From NCBI RefSeq assembly GCF_000828475.1, contig NZ_AP014648.1, positions 2,739,400 to 2,803,399 on the forward strand: a stretch of 64,000 nt of DNA, given 5' to 3'. Below the pieces are notes generated by a model. The model worked only from the letters and a program-made list of their open reading frames with translations, made no database searches and was not told where the DNA came from. Positions within the stretch are counted from its first letter, which is position 1, and each line of letters starts with the position of its first letter. The translations under genes and the position numbers were made by a program. Positions 35,476-44,724 of this stretch are shown piece by piece. Origin of the DNA: Methyloceanibacter caenitepidi. Its GTDB lineage: Bacteria > Pseudomonadota > Alphaproteobacteria > Rhizobiales > Methyloligellaceae.

Positions 35476-36555
35476 TCACGAGTATAATAGAGACAGCCCC
35501 TCGCGCGAGGCAGGCGTCACGCCGCGCTCGGTGATGAAGCCCGTGACCAGCCGCGCCGGCGTGACATCGAAAGCGTAGTTGGCCGCGCGCGATGCCGGCG
35601 GTGCAATCGCAACGGTCTCGACCTTTCCGTCGGGCAATTGCCCGGTCATGTGGGTCACCTCGCTGGCGTCGCGCTGCTCGATGGGAATTTCGCGTCCGTC
35701 GTCGAGCGTCCAGTCGATGGTGGAGTGCGGGAGGGCGACGAAGAACTGAACCCCGTTGTCCTTGGCCGCGAGCGCCTTCAGATAGGTCCCGATCTTGTTG
35801 GCCACGTCGCCATTGGCCGTGGTGCGGTCCGTGCCAACGATGCACAAATCAACGAGCCCCGCCTGCATCAGATGCCCGCCCGTGTTGTCAGCGACGATCG
35901 TGTGCGGCACCCCGTGCGCGCCCAGCTCGAACGCCGTCAGGGACGCGCCTTGATTGCGCGGCCTTGTCTCGTCCACCCAGACATGGACGGAAATCCCCTT
36001 GTCGAAAGCCTTGTAGATCGGCGCCAGCGCCGTTCCCCAATCCACGGTGGCGAGCCAGCCGGCGTTGCAGTGGGTGAGGATGTTGACCGTCTCTCCCTTC
36101 TTGCGTTCGGCATGGGCCTCGATCAGCCCCATCCCATGCTCGCCGATCTTCCGGCACGCCTCGACATCCTGGTCGCAGATCTCCGCCGCCCGGGCGAAGG
36201 CGCCGGCAACGCGCGCGTCCGCGGGGAGCGGCTGAAGGTGCGCCACCATCTCGTCGAGGGCCCAACGCAGATTGACGGCCGTCGGCCTTGTGGCGGCCAG
36301 CACATCGCAGGCGCGGGCAAGACCTGCATCGGAGGCGTCCTCCCGCATGGCGAGCGCAACGCCATAGGCCGCCGTCGCGCCGATCAGGGGCGCGCCGCGC
36401 ACCTGCATGCTGGAGATGGCATGGGCGGCCTCCTCAAGCGTGCGCAGCGTGACGATCTCGAGAGCGAACGGAAGCTTGGTCTGGTCGATGATCTCCGCGG
36501 AGACGCCATCGCTGCCGAGCCAGATGGTGCGATACGGTTTGCCGTCAATGTTCAT
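35476..36555 (-). CDS. mtnA: S-methyl-5-thioribose-1-phosphate isomerase
   Basis: 359 aa. Converts methylthioribose-1-phosphate to methylthioribulose-1-phosphate. Substrate loop [15 protein letters not shown], catalytic Cys in [11 protein letters not shown], and catalytic Asp in [19 protein letters not shown] are all present; [11 protein letters not shown] is typical. It lies 70 bases after apt and 182 after mtnP would allow through apt, giving a three-gene salvage set. No mtnB, mtnC or mtnD is in the window. Confidence 0.96.
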   Translation of the reverse strand: MNIDGKPYRTIWLGSDGVSAEIIDQTKLPFALEIVTLRTLEEAAHAISSMQVRGAPLIGATAAYGVALAMREDASDAGLARACDVLAATRPTAVNLRWALDEMVAHLQPLPADARVAGAFARAAEICDQDVEACRKIGEHGMGLIEAHAERKKGETVNILTHCNAGWLATVDWGTALAPIYKAFDKGISVHVWVDETRPRNQGASLTAFELGAHGVPHTIVADNTGGHLMQAGLVDLCIVGTDRTTANGDVANKIGTYLKALAAKDNGVQFFVALPHSTIDWTLDDGREIPIEQRDASEVTHMTGQLPDGKVETVAIAPPASRAANYAFDVTPARLVTGFITERGVTPASREGLSLLYS

Positions 36556-36625
36556 GGAACCGCCTTAGCACACCTGCCGAGGTCCGTAGAGCCCCAAGAC
36601 GTCAGGGTCCCCGGCCGTTTTGGAC

Positions 36626-37165
36626 CTAGTCGCCCTCGAAGGCCATCAGCGTGTGGCACGGCACGCCGAGTTCGGTAAGGCGCGCACGCCCGCCGAGATC
36701 CGGCAGGTCGATGACGAACGCAGCGCCAACGACTTCGGCCTTGAGTTGACGCAGCAGCTCCACGGCCGCGACGGCCGTTCCACCCGTGGCGATCAGATCG
36801 TCCACAAGCAGCACCGGTTCGCCGGGGCTCAGCGCGTCCTCGTGGACCTCGATGACGTCGACACCGTATTCGAGTTCGTATTCCTGACCGATCGCCTTGG
36901 CAGGCAGTTTGCCCTTCTTGCGGATGGGCACGAAGCCGCAATGCATGCGGTCCGCCGCGGCCCCGCCCAGGATGAACCCGCGCGCCTCGATGCCTGCGAC
37001 GGATTCGACTCGCTGATCCTGGAACGGCGCCACCAGTTGCTCGACGGACGCACGAAACCCGGACGGATGACCGAACAACGTGATCACGTCGCGAAACATG
37101 ATGCCGGGCTTCGGGTAATCCGGGATCGTCCGCACAAGGGACTTGATGTCGATATCGGTGGTCAT
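36626..37165 (-). CDS. apt: adenine phosphoribosyltransferase
   Basis: 179 aa. Salvages adenine, including that released by MtnP, with PRPP to [18 protein letters not shown] at the start, [15 protein letters not shown], and the PRPP-binding loop [17 protein letters not shown] are diagnostic. Between mtnP and mtnA in the same direction. 112 bases separate it from mtnP. Confidence 0.97.
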   Translation of the reverse strand: MTTDIDIKSLVRTIPDYPKPGIMFRDVITLFGHPSGFRASVEQLVAPFQDQRVESVAGIEARGFILGGAAADRMHCGFVPIRKKGKLPAKAIGQEYELEYGVDVIEVHEDALSPGEPVLLVDDLIATGGTAVAAVELLRQLKAEVVGAAFVIDLPDLGGRARLTELGVPCHTLMAFEGD

Positions 37166-37277
37166 CAGGCAACGGTCTCCATCTCAGGAAGGCCCACGGT
37201 CAAGAAAGCCAGGAGGCAGGCGATAGGCGAAACGCTTTGATAGCGGAAGGCGCGTCCGCTGACCAGGACAGGTGCAT

Positions 37278-38153
37278 CTAGCCGTTCAGCACCCGGCCGG
37301 CGACCGCATCGAGCTTCTTGAGGAGCGCGGGGTCGCGCGCTTCCGGCGCCGTGATGATGGCGGTGTCGAGCGCGCGGTCGGACCCAGCGGGGCATTCTTC
37401 GTGCTCGCGCGGGAAGTCACGGGCGAGCCGGCCCACCAGACGCGCCGCCTTTTCCGCATTGGCCGTGAGCACGCGGATGATGTCCTGCACCGTGACCGCG
37501 TCGTGGTCCGGGTGCCAGCAATCGAAATCGGTGACCATGGCCACGGTTGCGTAGCAGAGCTCCGCCTCGCGGGCGAGCTTGGCCTCGGGCAGGTTCGTCA
37601 TGCCGACGACGGAATAGCCGAGATTCTTGTAGGTCAGACTTTCTGCAAGGGTGGAGAACTGCGGGCCCTCCATGCACACATACGTGCCGCCCCGCACGAA
37701 GGGGATCGATTCCGCGTCGGCAGCCTCGGCGATCCGCATGCACAGGCGCGGCGCCACAGGATGGGCCATCGATACGTGGGCCACGCAGCCCGTGCCGAAG
37801 AACGAGGTGGCGCGGTTGTGCGTGCGGTCCACGAACTGATCGACGATCACGAAGGTGCCCGGCGGCAGTTCTTCCTTGTAGGAGCCGCAAGCCGATAGCG
37901 AAACGAGGTCAGTGACCCCTGCCCGCTTCATGACGTCGATATTAGCACGATAGTTGATGTCGGTCGGCGACAGACGGTGCCCCTTGTCGTGGCGGGGCAG
38001 GAAAACGATCGGCAAACCGGCGATATCGCCGAACCGAATCGCGCCCGACGGGTCGCCCCAGGGGCTCTCGATGCGCTCCTCGCGCACGTTCTCAAGTCCC
38101 GGCAGGTCATAGAGACCCGACCCGCCGATAATGCCGAGCACTGCTTTCGTCAT
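37278..38153 (-). CDS. mtnP: S-methyl-5'-thioadenosine phosphorylase
   Basis: 291 aa. Phosphorolysis of methylthioadenosine, a by-product of polyamine and other SAM-dependent reactions, to adenine and methylthioribose-1-phosphate. GIIGGSGLYDLPGL, LPRHDKGHRLSPTDINYRANI, TYVCMEGPQFSTLAES, GMTNLPEAKLAREAELCYA and VTDFDCW are family signatures. GAGAGGGA precedes the ATG. First gene of the mtnP-apt-mtnA set. Confidence 0.96.
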   Translation of the reverse strand: MTKAVLGIIGGSGLYDLPGLENVREERIESPWGDPSGAIRFGDIAGLPIVFLPRHDKGHRLSPTDINYRANIDVMKRAGVTDLVSLSACGSYKEELPPGTFVIVDQFVDRTHNRATSFFGTGCVAHVSMAHPVAPRLCMRIAEAADAESIPFVRGGTYVCMEGPQFSTLAESLTYKNLGYSVVGMTNLPEAKLAREAELCYATVAMVTDFDCWHPDHDAVTVQDIIRVLTANAEKAARLVGRLARDFPREHEECPAGSDRALDTAIITAPEARDPALLKKLDAVAGRVLNG

Positions 38154-38214
38154 ACGTCCCTCTCGGTGAATGAAGATGCGGCGGCGTCTTGCCCTGGCCT
38201 AGGTCCGGCCAAGC

Positions 38215-38772
38215 TCACTCGCCTACATGCATGTAGACCAAGGCCCAGACATGGCTGCCGCGGTTGTCTTTTCCGACTGTTTCGCCCTCTTTGCGCGTGT
38301 TCATGAGCCACAGCGGTCCCTGACCGTTCAGGCCAAGAGGCTCCCCGTCGGCCTCGAGCGCGAGAATATAGTCCGAGCCGTCGATGTCTTCGGGCAAGAG
38401 ATAGCCGCTGTACCCGTCCGACGCGACGAAGCGCGTCTTGACCTTGGCGGCTTCGATCGCGACCAGCACGTCTTGCAGAAAGGGCCCCTTGAAGACCGCT
38501 TCGCTGCCGAGCTCCGGAGTCACGGCGGTCACCGTCCCTTGCGGCAGGGCCAGCAGCATCTCCCGGTCAAAGGCATACGCGTTCTTGAAATCGACCTTCA
38601 GCTTGGCCAGCGCGCTGTCGCGGTTCTCATCGAAGGCCCCGCGATTGGTCTTGCCCACCAGTCCTCCGACGGTGAGCAGCACCATTCCTTTCGGCCCGGG
38701 CTCACCCTCGTCTTGGGCGAAGGCCGCGATGCTGACGAGCGCGATACAGCAAAAGACGAGCGCCCGCAGCAT
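38215..38772 (-). CDS. exported protein resembling the oxidoreductase molybdopterin-binding fold
   Basis: 185 aa with signal peptide (ALVFCCIALVSIAAFA). The mature part follows the pattern seen in small Oxidored_molyb-type proteins: KVDFKNAYAFDREMLLALPQGTVTAVTPE, FKGPFLQDVLVAIEA, SDGYSGYLLPEDIDGSDYILALEADGEPL, GPLWLMNTR. The conserved cofactor-binding Cys of true sulfite-oxidase-like enzymes is not evident. It starts 10 bases after petC, so it is cotranscribed with bc1, and probably is a periplasmic protein. The role is unknown. Confidence 0.72.
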   Translation of the reverse strand: MLRALVFCCIALVSIAAFAQDEGEPGPKGMVLLTVGGLVGKTNRGAFDENRDSALAKLKVDFKNAYAFDREMLLALPQGTVTAVTPELGSEAVFKGPFLQDVLVAIEAAKVKTRFVASDGYSGYLLPEDIDGSDYILALEADGEPLGLNGQGPLWLMNTRKEGETVGKDNRGSHVWALVYMHVGE

Positions 38773-38782
38773 CGATCGCGTC

Positions 38783-39607
38783 CTAGGTATCGGTCTTGGT
38801 TGCGTGCTGGGCCGCGTGGTCGCGTCTGTGGATGGGACCCCAGACCGCCTTCTTTGCGAGGAACATGATCACCGCGAAGACGATCAGGAAGATCATGATC
38901 CGTGCGCCGACCTTGTAGCGCTGTTCCAGCGTGGGCTCGGCCGCCCACATCAGGAAGGCGGAGACGTCCTTCGCATAATTCTTGACTGTGGGCTCGGTGC
39001 CGTCCGTGTACTCCACAACTCCGTCCGACAGGGGGTTCGGCATGGCAATCTGATGACCGGGGAAGGCGGCGTTGTAGTGCATTCCTTTGCTCATCTTCAT
39101 GTCGTGCGGCGCTTCTTCGTAGCCGGTCATCAGCGCATAAAGATAATCAGGCCCACCGGGGCGGGCCTTGGCGATGACCGACAGGTCCGGCGGTAGCGCA
39201 CCGTTATTGGCATTGCGCGCGGCCTGCTCGTTCGCATAAGGCGCCTTGAAGTGGTCCGACGGCTTGCCCGGACGCAGGTACATCTCGCCCTTTTCATTAG
39301 GGCCGTCCGAGATCTGCGCCTGGGCCGCGAGCGCCTTGACCGCCGCTTCGGAAAACTGCGGACCGCCCGGCTGCCCGAGATTGCGGTAGGACAGCAGGTT
39401 CATCGAGTGGCAGTTCGCGCAGACGAACTGGTAGACCTTGTAGCCGCGCTGCAGCTGCGCGCGGTCGAAGTGACCGAAGGGCGGCGCGAACGACCACTCC
39501 TGCGCTTCGATCGCCGTGCCGTGGCCGTCGTCCGCGGCATGGGCGATGCCGGGAAGCGCGACGGCGAGAGCCGCGACGGCGGCAAAGAGATTCAAGACGT
39601 TCCGCAT
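38783..39607 (-). CDS. petC: cytochrome c1 of the bc1 complex
   Basis: 274 aa from ATG 39607, overlapping the petB TGA. Signal peptide ends HAA. Heme motif CANCH (Cys63-His67), then NLLSYRNLG. The axial Met lies in the later region around GHQIAMPNPLSDG. One C-terminal anchor helix (IMIFLIVFAVIMFLAKKAVW) holds it in the membrane, as expected. Confidence 0.97.
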   Translation of the reverse strand: MRNVLNLFAAVAALAVALPGIAHAADDGHGTAIEAQEWSFAPPFGHFDRAQLQRGYKVYQFVCANCHSMNLLSYRNLGQPGGPQFSEAAVKALAAQAQISDGPNEKGEMYLRPGKPSDHFKAPYANEQAARNANNGALPPDLSVIAKARPGGPDYLYALMTGYEEAPHDMKMSKGMHYNAAFPGHQIAMPNPLSDGVVEYTDGTEPTVKNYAKDVSAFLMWAAEPTLEQRYKVGARIMIFLIVFAVIMFLAKKAVWGPIHRRDHAAQHATKTDT

Positions 39608-40869
39608 CACGCAGTCCCCCCGCTGGAGCTCGTACCCTTCTTTCCGAGCACCGACTCGGTGATGCTGCCCGGCAGCCTCTTCGGCTTTTCGATCAGTCCC
39701 ACGACGGGCATGATGATCAGGAAGAAGGCGAAGTAGTAGAAGGTGCAGATGCGCCCCCAAAGAAGCTTCCAGCCTTCCGGCGCCTGGGAGCCGAAATAGC
39801 CCAGGGCCAGGCAGCAGATCACGAACAGCCAGAAGAACCATTTGAAGATCGGCCGATAGCTGACGGAGCGGATGCGCGACGTATCGAGCCACGGAATGAA
39901 GAACAGCACCACGATCGCGCCGATCAAACCGATGACGCCGAGCAGCTTGTCGGGAATGGCCCGCAGGATCGCGTAGAACGGCAGGAAGTACCATTCGGGC
40001 ACGATGTGCGGCGGCGTCTGCAGCGGGTTGGCCGGAATGTAATTGTCCGTGTGGCCGAGATAGTTCGGCGCGTAGAACAGGAACACGCCGAACAGAAGGC
40101 AGAACAGCACGATCGCGAAGCCATCCTTGATGGTGAAATAGGGATGGAACGGCAGCGTGTCGGACTTCGTCTTGACGTCGACGCCCGTGGGATTGTTGCT
40201 GCCCGGAATGTGCAGTGCCCAAATGTGCAAGATCACGACGCCCGCGATGATGAACGGGAACAGGTAGTGAAGCGCGAAGAGCCGGTTCAGCGTGGGCTCG
40301 CCCACCGAGAACCCGCCCCAGATCCACTGCACCAGCGTCGTGCCCAGCCCCGGGATCAGCGTGTCGAGCGAAGTGAACAGGTTGGTGATCACCGTCACGG
40401 CCCAGAAGCTCATCTGACCCCAGACCAGCGAGTAGCCCATGAAGGCCGTGGCGATCATCAGAAACAAGATCAGCACACCGAGCATCCACAGGATCTCGCG
40501 CGGAGCCTTATAGGACCCGTAATAGAGCCCGCGGAACGTATGGACGAAGGCGGCGAAGAAGAACATCGAGGCGCCGACGGCGTGCGCGTAACGGAGCAGC
40601 CAGCCCCAGTTCACGTCGCGCATGATTTTCTCGACGGAGTTGAAGGCGCCGTCCGTGGTCGGCACGTAGTGCATGGCGAGCACGATGCCCGTCACGATCT
40701 GCACGGCCAGCATGAAGCTCAGGATCGCGCCGAACGTCCACCAATAGTTGACGTTGCGCGGCATCGGGAAAACCCCGAACTGGTCGTGCATCAGCCGCGG
40801 AATGGGCAGACGCGTGTCGAGCCAGCGCTCGATGCCGGTAGAGGGCTTGTAAGTCGATTCGTGCGCCAT
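39607..40869 (-). CDS. petB: cytochrome b of the bc1 complex
   Basis: 420 aa with eight or nine membrane helices. Heme-ligand His pairs ([27 protein letters not shown] and the later helix D histidines), the Qo-site PEWY motif ([17 protein letters not shown]), and WGATVITN-like region [11 protein letters not shown] are present. It stands as a separate gene, not fused with cytochrome c1 as in bradyrhizobia. Eight bases after petA. Confidence 0.98.
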   Translation of the reverse strand: MAHESTYKPSTGIERWLDTRLPIPRLMHDQFGVFPMPRNVNYWWTFGAILSFMLAVQIVTGIVLAMHYVPTTDGAFNSVEKIMRDVNWGWLLRYAHAVGASMFFFAAFVHTFRGLYYGSYKAPREILWMLGVLILFLMIATAFMGYSLVWGQMSFWAVTVITNLFTSLDTLIPGLGTTLVQWIWGGFSVGEPTLNRLFALHYLFPFIIAGVVILHIWALHIPGSNNPTGVDVKTKSDTLPFHPYFTIKDGFAIVLFCLLFGVFLFYAPNYLGHTDNYIPANPLQTPPHIVPEWYFLPFYAILRAIPDKLLGVIGLIGAIVVLFFIPWLDTSRIRSVSYRPIFKWFFWLFVICCLALGYFGSQAPEGWKLLWGRICTFYYFAFFLIIMPVVGLIEKPKRLPGSITESVLGKKGTSSSGGTA

Positions 40870-40877
40870 GATCCGCC

Positions 40878-41480
40878 CTATCCGATCTTGATTTTGGTGT
40901 CAGAGGTGAAGGCGTAAGGCGGGATGTACATGTTCTCCGGCGCCGGCCCCTTACGAATGCGGCCCGCCGTATCGTACTGCGACCCGTGGCACGGGCAGTA
41001 CCAGCCGCCATACTCGCCCTTGTAAGAGCCGACCGCCTGACCCTGCGGAATGCAGCCGAGATGGGTGCAGATGCCGATCATCACGAGCCAGGGCTCTTTG
41101 TCGGTCGCTGCCCGGTTCTCGTCGGTGGCGAGAGCGGTGTCCGCCAGGTTGGCGTTGCGCGCCAGTTGATCTGGCAAGTCGTTCAGCTTCACGTCCTTGG
41201 CTGCGTCGACTTCCTCGGCCGTCCGATGGCGGATGAAAATCGGCTTGCCGCGCCACATGACCGTAATGGCCTGGCCTTCCTCGACAGGAGCAAGGTCCAC
41301 CTCGATCGAGGCCAGCGACAGGGTCGAGGCATCGGGGTTCATCTGATCGAGCAAGGGCCACAATGCGGCCGCGCCGCCAATGGCCGCAAAGGCCCCGGCG
41401 CCGATCAGGATCACGTCGCGCCGGGACGGATCGTCGTCATGAATAACGGAAGGATCGGTGGAACTGTCTGAATTGGCCAT
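40878..41480 (-). CDS. petA: Rieske iron-sulfur protein of the bc1 complex
   Basis: 200 aa from ATG 41480, decided by AGGAG upstream. A twin-arginine-like SRRDVILIG precedes the single N-terminal membrane anchor (to residue 46). The 2Fe-2S ligands are Cys138 and His140 in CTHLGC and Cys162 and His165 in CPCHGS. First gene of the petABC run. hemF is divergent 327 bases away, with repeats and a FixK-like box between. Confidence 0.97.
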   Translation of the reverse strand: MANSDSSTDPSVIHDDDPSRRDVILIGAGAFAAIGGAAALWPLLDQMNPDASTLSLASIEVDLAPVEEGQAITVMWRGKPIFIRHRTAEEVDAAKDVKLNDLPDQLARNANLADTALATDENRAATDKEPWLVMIGICTHLGCIPQGQAVGSYKGEYGGWYCPCHGSQYDTAGRIRKGPAPENMYIPPYAFTSDTKIKIG

Positions 41481-41551
41481 GAAGCCAAACGCTCCTAATT
41501 TAGCGGAGCCGAAGAGAGCAAAAGCCCAGCCTCTCGGCTCTCTTAAGTTAT

Positions 41552-41676
41552 GGCACCGTGCGTGCCGAATTCTGTTGTTGCCCAACAAACGGGCACGATG
41601 CGTGCCGCAAATTTGTTATTGCCCAGCCTCGCGCTGCGGTGCAACGCGATTCATGGCGGTTTTCTGTCATTGCCAA
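41552..41676. repeat. three imperfect direct repeats in the petA-hemF intergenic region
   Basis: Copy 1 (41552-41584) and copy 2 (41592-41625) share GGCACnnTGCGTGCCG followed by an AATT-rich link and TTGTTnTTGCCCA. A shorter degenerate copy 3 (41653-41676) reads ATGGCGG...CTGTCATTGCCAA. Copy 1 also contains the inverted repeat TTGTTG-CC-CAACAA. They are possible binding sites for a regulator of petABC or hemF. Confidence 0.65.
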
Positions 41677-41723
41677 GGGATGTTGTCCAGCAGACACAGT
41701 GGTCAAATTGGCGCAGGCAATTC

Positions 41724-41737
41724 CTGATAAAGATCAA
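41724..41737. promoter_or_regulatory. FixK/FNR-type box upstream of hemF
   Basis: CTGAT-AAAG-ATCAA matches TTGAT-N4-ATCAA at 9 of 10 informative bases. It is 71 bases before the hemF start and 243 before petA, so oxygen-responsive control of heme synthesis is the likely role. A CRP/FNR-family protein would be needed elsewhere in the genome. Confidence 0.6.
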
Positions 41738-41807
41738 AGGGACGCCAATGTTGGCAACGCCATGATGCATCCATGTGACGGATACGAACCGCTAAGGTAG
41801 ATGGATC

Positions 41808-42743
41808 ATGCAAGAAGAAAACGTCATCGAACGGGAAACCATGGACGCGCAAGGATCGGAAAAGCCTACGTCGAAGAGCAGCTTCGAAGCCAATAAGGAG
41901 CGGGCCGCCCGCTGGTTCGAGGAACTTCGCGACCGCATGCTGGCCGCGCTCGAAGCGGTCGAGGATGCCGCCGAAGGGGCGCCCGGCTGCGAGGGCAAGG
42001 AAGCCGGCCGCTTCACCCGTAAGCCCTGGACCCGCGAGGAAGGCGGCGGCGGGGTCATGTCCCTGATGTCGGGCCGCGTATTCGAGAAGGTCGGCTGCCA
42101 TACGTCGACAGTCCACGGAGAATTTCCGAAGGAATTCGCGGGCCAGATCCCGGGCGCATCGGAGGATCCCCGTTTTTGGGCCAGCGGCATGTCCTTCATC
42201 GCCCACCCGACCAATCCCAACGCCCCCACCGGCCACATGAACACCCGCATGGTGGTGACCTCAAAGGGCTGGTTCGGCGGCGGCGGCGACCTCACCCCCG
42301 TTCTCAACCGGCGGCGCACGCAAGACGACCCGGACGCGAAGGATTTTCATGCGGCCATGAAGGCCTCCTGCGAGGGCCAGCCCTCGGCCGACTATCCGCG
42401 CTTCAAGGACTGGTGCGACGAGTATTTCTATCTCAAGCACCGGAAAGAACCGCGCGGCATCGGCGGCATCTTCTACGACTATCTGGATACGGGCGACTGG
42501 GAGGCGGACTTCACCTTCACCCAGGAAGTGGGCAAGGCCTTCGTCGACATCTATCCGGAGCTGGTAGCCCGCAATATCGGCACCCCCTGGACCGAGGAGG
42601 ATCGCACCGAGCAGCTCATCCGGCGCGGGCGCTATGTGGAGTACAACCTGCTCTACGACCGGGGCACGATCTTCGGCCTGAAGACCGGCGGCAACGTGGA
42701 CGCCATCCTGTCCTCGATGCCACCGCTCGTTATGTGGCCTTGA
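41808..42743 (+). CDS. hemF: oxygen-dependent coproporphyrinogen III oxidase
   Basis: 311 aa. Converts coproporphyrinogen III to protoporphyrinogen IX with O2. Family segments: [81 protein letters not shown], and the end [25 protein letters not shown]. Full length. The neighbouring bc1 operon requires heme, and a FixK-like box lies upstream. Confidence 0.97.
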   Translation: MQEENVIERETMDAQGSEKPTSKSSFEANKERAARWFEELRDRMLAALEAVEDAAEGAPGCEGKEAGRFTRKPWTREEGGGGVMSLMSGRVFEKVGCHTSTVHGEFPKEFAGQIPGASEDPRFWASGMSFIAHPTNPNAPTGHMNTRMVVTSKGWFGGGGDLTPVLNRRRTQDDPDAKDFHAAMKASCEGQPSADYPRFKDWCDEYFYLKHRKEPRGIGGIFYDYLDTGDWEADFTFTQEVGKAFVDIYPELVARNIGTPWTEEDRTEQLIRRGRYVEYNLLYDRGTIFGLKTGGNVDAILSSMPPLVMWP

Positions 42744-42881
42744 GCGTTCGTCTCCGGCAATCGCCGAACTTCAATCTCCGAGGACCCCATGGAGTCATCC
42801 CTCCCCTTGCGGGGAGGGATTGGTGCCGAACGCTGTGGCCGTGCTTGGAACTGCCACGACCATCCATGTGAGCGCGGCGCC
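42744..42881. other. intergenic after hemF
   Basis: No gene or clear terminator. The segment CCCCTTGCGGGGAGGG (42802-42817) contains a small CCCC-TTGC-GGGG hairpin that could end hemF transcription weakly. Confidence 0.3.
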
Positions 42882-43037
42882 CTACCCCCGGATACCGGCG
42901 TACATCAGCGGGGTCTGGTCCGCGAACTGGGTGGCGGTCTGGGCGTCGGCGAGGATGCCGGCGGCGATCGCGAGGGCTGCGAGAGCGACAAACGCCAGCG
43001 CGAAACCTGCGATCATCTTCCCCGTGATTTTCCCCAT
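42882..43037 (-). CDS. 51-aa hydrophobic small protein
   Basis: Reading the minus strand from ATG 43037 gives a protein of 51 residues: a short basic start (MGKITGKMI), one membrane segment (AGFALAFVALAALAIAAGIL), and a polar end with TATQFADQT and LMYAGIRG before TAG. An excellent purine-rich site (AAGGAAGGGA) lies upstream of the ATG. The length falls below usual ORF cut-offs. The family is unknown. It is convergent with hemF. Confidence 0.6.
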   Translation of the reverse strand: MGKITGKMIAGFALAFVALAALAIAAGILADAQTATQFADQTPLMYAGIRG

Positions 43038-43444
43038 GACCTGTTCCCTTCCTTGGCACCGGCGCGCGTCCTTTCCGCGCGTCGTAGGAACAGGTTTAGT
43101 GAGGAGCGGCTGAACCCAATCTGAGAGGGCCGTTCATCTTGCGTACAGGTTTTGGTTAACGGCCCGGAAACCCTTTGCCTGCAAGGGTCGGAGCCCCGAA
43201 AGAGGCCCAAAAATACTTGCCAAAAGTGCCAGAATGCCGCATCTTTAGGGGCACCGGGCGCCCGCTGTTGGGCGTGGACGAAGACGACGGTAAGCGACGA
43301 ACGTAGCCAAGAGCACGACCCTTTCCTGACATCTGAAGACGCCAGAGGCGCCTTCCTTGAGGAGCTCGATGGAGATCACCTCAAGCGAAGGGGTCACATG
43401 GCCCGTTATTTTGAACTTAGCGAACGGGAAAGGACTCCCACACA
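43038..43444. other. long leader/intergenic region upstream of the cold-shock gene
   Basis: No convincing protein is encoded. Inverted repeats include CCCTT/AAGGG near 43178-43194 and GTGCC/GGCAC near 43225-43250. Cold-shock mRNAs often have long structured leaders, so much of this could be a 5' untranslated region; the promoter was not identified. AAAGGA at about 43430 serves the csp start. Confidence 0.4.
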
Positions 43445-43663
43445 ATGTCTCGTGTCAACGGCACCGTGAAATTCTTCAACCACACCCGCGGCTTCGGCTT
43501 CATCGAGCCGGAAGACGGCGGCAAGGACGTGTTCGTCCATGCTTCCGCTGTGGAGCGCGCTGGCATGCCGCCCCTGAACGAAGGCGACAAAGTCTCCTTC
43601 GAGATCGAGGACGACCGCCGCGGCCGCGGCAAGCAGGCAGCGAATATCCAGGCTGCGCAATAG
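43445..43663 (+). CDS. CspA-family cold-shock protein
   Basis: 72 aa single OB-fold protein that binds RNA and single-stranded DNA. RNP1 and RNP2 motifs read RGFGFIEP and [21 protein letters not shown] is a slight variant of the usual KWFN-K-GFGF. It ends with an [11 protein letters not shown] tail. A strong terminator follows. The long upstream region suggests leader-based control. Confidence 0.96.
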   Translation: MSRVNGTVKFFNHTRGFGFIEPEDGGKDVFVHASAVERAGMPPLNEGDKVSFEIEDDRRGRGKQAANIQAAQ

Positions 43664-43726
43664 CGCCTAGGACTGCCCGACGGCACACCGCCGCGCGCTT
43701 GTAACAAGCGCCAGCAGACTTTCGAA

Positions 43727-43761
43727 AACCGCCGGCCCCACACGGGGTCCGGCGGTTTTTT
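43727..43761 (+). terminator. Rho-independent terminator of the cold-shock gene
   Basis: AACCGCCGG (43727-43735) pairs with CCGGCGGTT (43749-43757), inner CCCC/GGGG extend the stem, and TTTTTT follows. Confidence 0.93.
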
Positions 43762-43922
43762 CTTGACCGCAAGGGAACTTGCCCGGCCCGCCAACGTTCA
43801 GGCCAGGTTCATGTGGCCGCCCCTAGGGTGCCATGAACGGGGGGCAGATTGCCCCACGGATCTGGGGGGCATTCAACCTGCACGGCGCCCGGAGGCAGCG
43901 GCGCCACATCCGAGGAATACAG

Positions 43923-44336
43923 ATGATGGGTCGGAAATCGTATTTTGCATTTGTCGCTGCGCTGGTCGCAGTCTTCGCGCTGGTGGCGGCGGCTCCGGCG
44001 GAAGCCGGACGCGGCCATGGCAATAAGGGTTGGCGGGGCGGCCCCGGCGGTCCCTATGTCCAGAACAACTACTACGGCCGTCCTTACGGCTACCGGGGCG
44101 GCAGCAATGTCAGCGCACTGGGCGCCGGGCTCGTCGGCCTTGCCGCCGGCGCGGTGATCGGCAGCGCCCTCACTCCCAAAACGGTCTATGTGACTCCGCC
44201 GGCCCGGCCCGTGGGCTACCGTCCGGAGCCCTGGACGGAGGATTGGTATGCCTACTGCTCGTCCCGCTACCGGAGCTTCAACCCGCGCTCGGGGACTTTT
44301 GTCGGCTACGACGGCTACGAGCATTTCTGCCGCTAG
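43923..44336 (+). CDS. BA14K-like exported protein
   Basis: 137 aa from ATG 43923 (or 43926). Signal peptide (FVAALVAVFALVAAAPAEA) is followed by a Gly/Arg/Tyr-rich stretch, a hydrophobic segment (ALGAGLVGLAAGAVIGSAL), and the BA14K signature at the end: YCSSRYRSFNPRSGTFVGYDGYEHFC. Brucella BA14K is an immunoreactive lectin-like protein; related proteins are widespread in Hyphomicrobiales with unclear roles in the envelope. Confidence 0.85.
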   Translation: MMGRKSYFAFVAALVAVFALVAAAPAEAGRGHGNKGWRGGPGGPYVQNNYYGRPYGYRGGSNVSALGAGLVGLAAGAVIGSALTPKTVYVTPPARPVGYRPEPWTEDWYAYCSSRYRSFNPRSGTFVGYDGYEHFCR

Positions 44337-44370
44337 ACCCGCCGGTGCAACCGATATCGCTTGATGCAGC

Positions 44371-44404
44371 ACAGCCCGCCGGTCACAGCCGGCGGGCTGT
44401 TGCA
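44371..44404 (+). terminator. Rho-independent terminator of the BA14K gene
   Basis: ACAGCCCGCCGG (44371-44382), loop TCACAG, CCGGCGGGCTGT (44389-44400). A perfect 12-bp stem followed only by TTGC, so the T run is poor. Confidence 0.7.
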
Positions 44405-44724
44405 CGCACGCCACAAGCGTCTTGAGCGGGTCCACAGGCACAACCGGCACGCGGCTGTCGCCGTCGCCCTAACGCGCTGATTTCCTTTGCTGGTTGCTTT
44501 TCATCAACCCTTAATGACACTGACATTCATTGCGTCTTGAACGCGATGCCGTCACGGCCCAAAATTGCGACCGTTTCCGGACGCGTTTAGCGCGGCACGC
44601 CATATTTTGTTGCCAGCCGCCGTGTTTTGTTGTCTTGACGCAAAGTCGTATCGCGCCGCCGCGATTATCGTCTTGACGGTGTTGGAAAAATCGAAGCTTA
44701 AGAATCCGAGGACAGTTGCAGCCC
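44405..44724. other. upstream region of the fatty acid desaturase
   Basis: No gene seen. TTTTGTTG occurs at 44605-44612 and 44625-44632, two helical turns apart. TTGACG (44673-44678) is a possible -35, but no good -10 follows at 17 bases. The region is A/T-richer than average, as expected of a promoter. Confidence 0.35.

Noticed and set aside
39608..40489. N-terminal extension of cytochrome c1 into petB
   Set aside because: petB is certain there in another frame; the c1 signal peptide starts at 39607. It is not a fused fbcH.
43152..43469. 105-codon frame overlapping the csp start
   Set aside because: No ribosome-binding site, no protein pattern, and it would overlap a certain cold-shock gene. 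More likely part of the leader.
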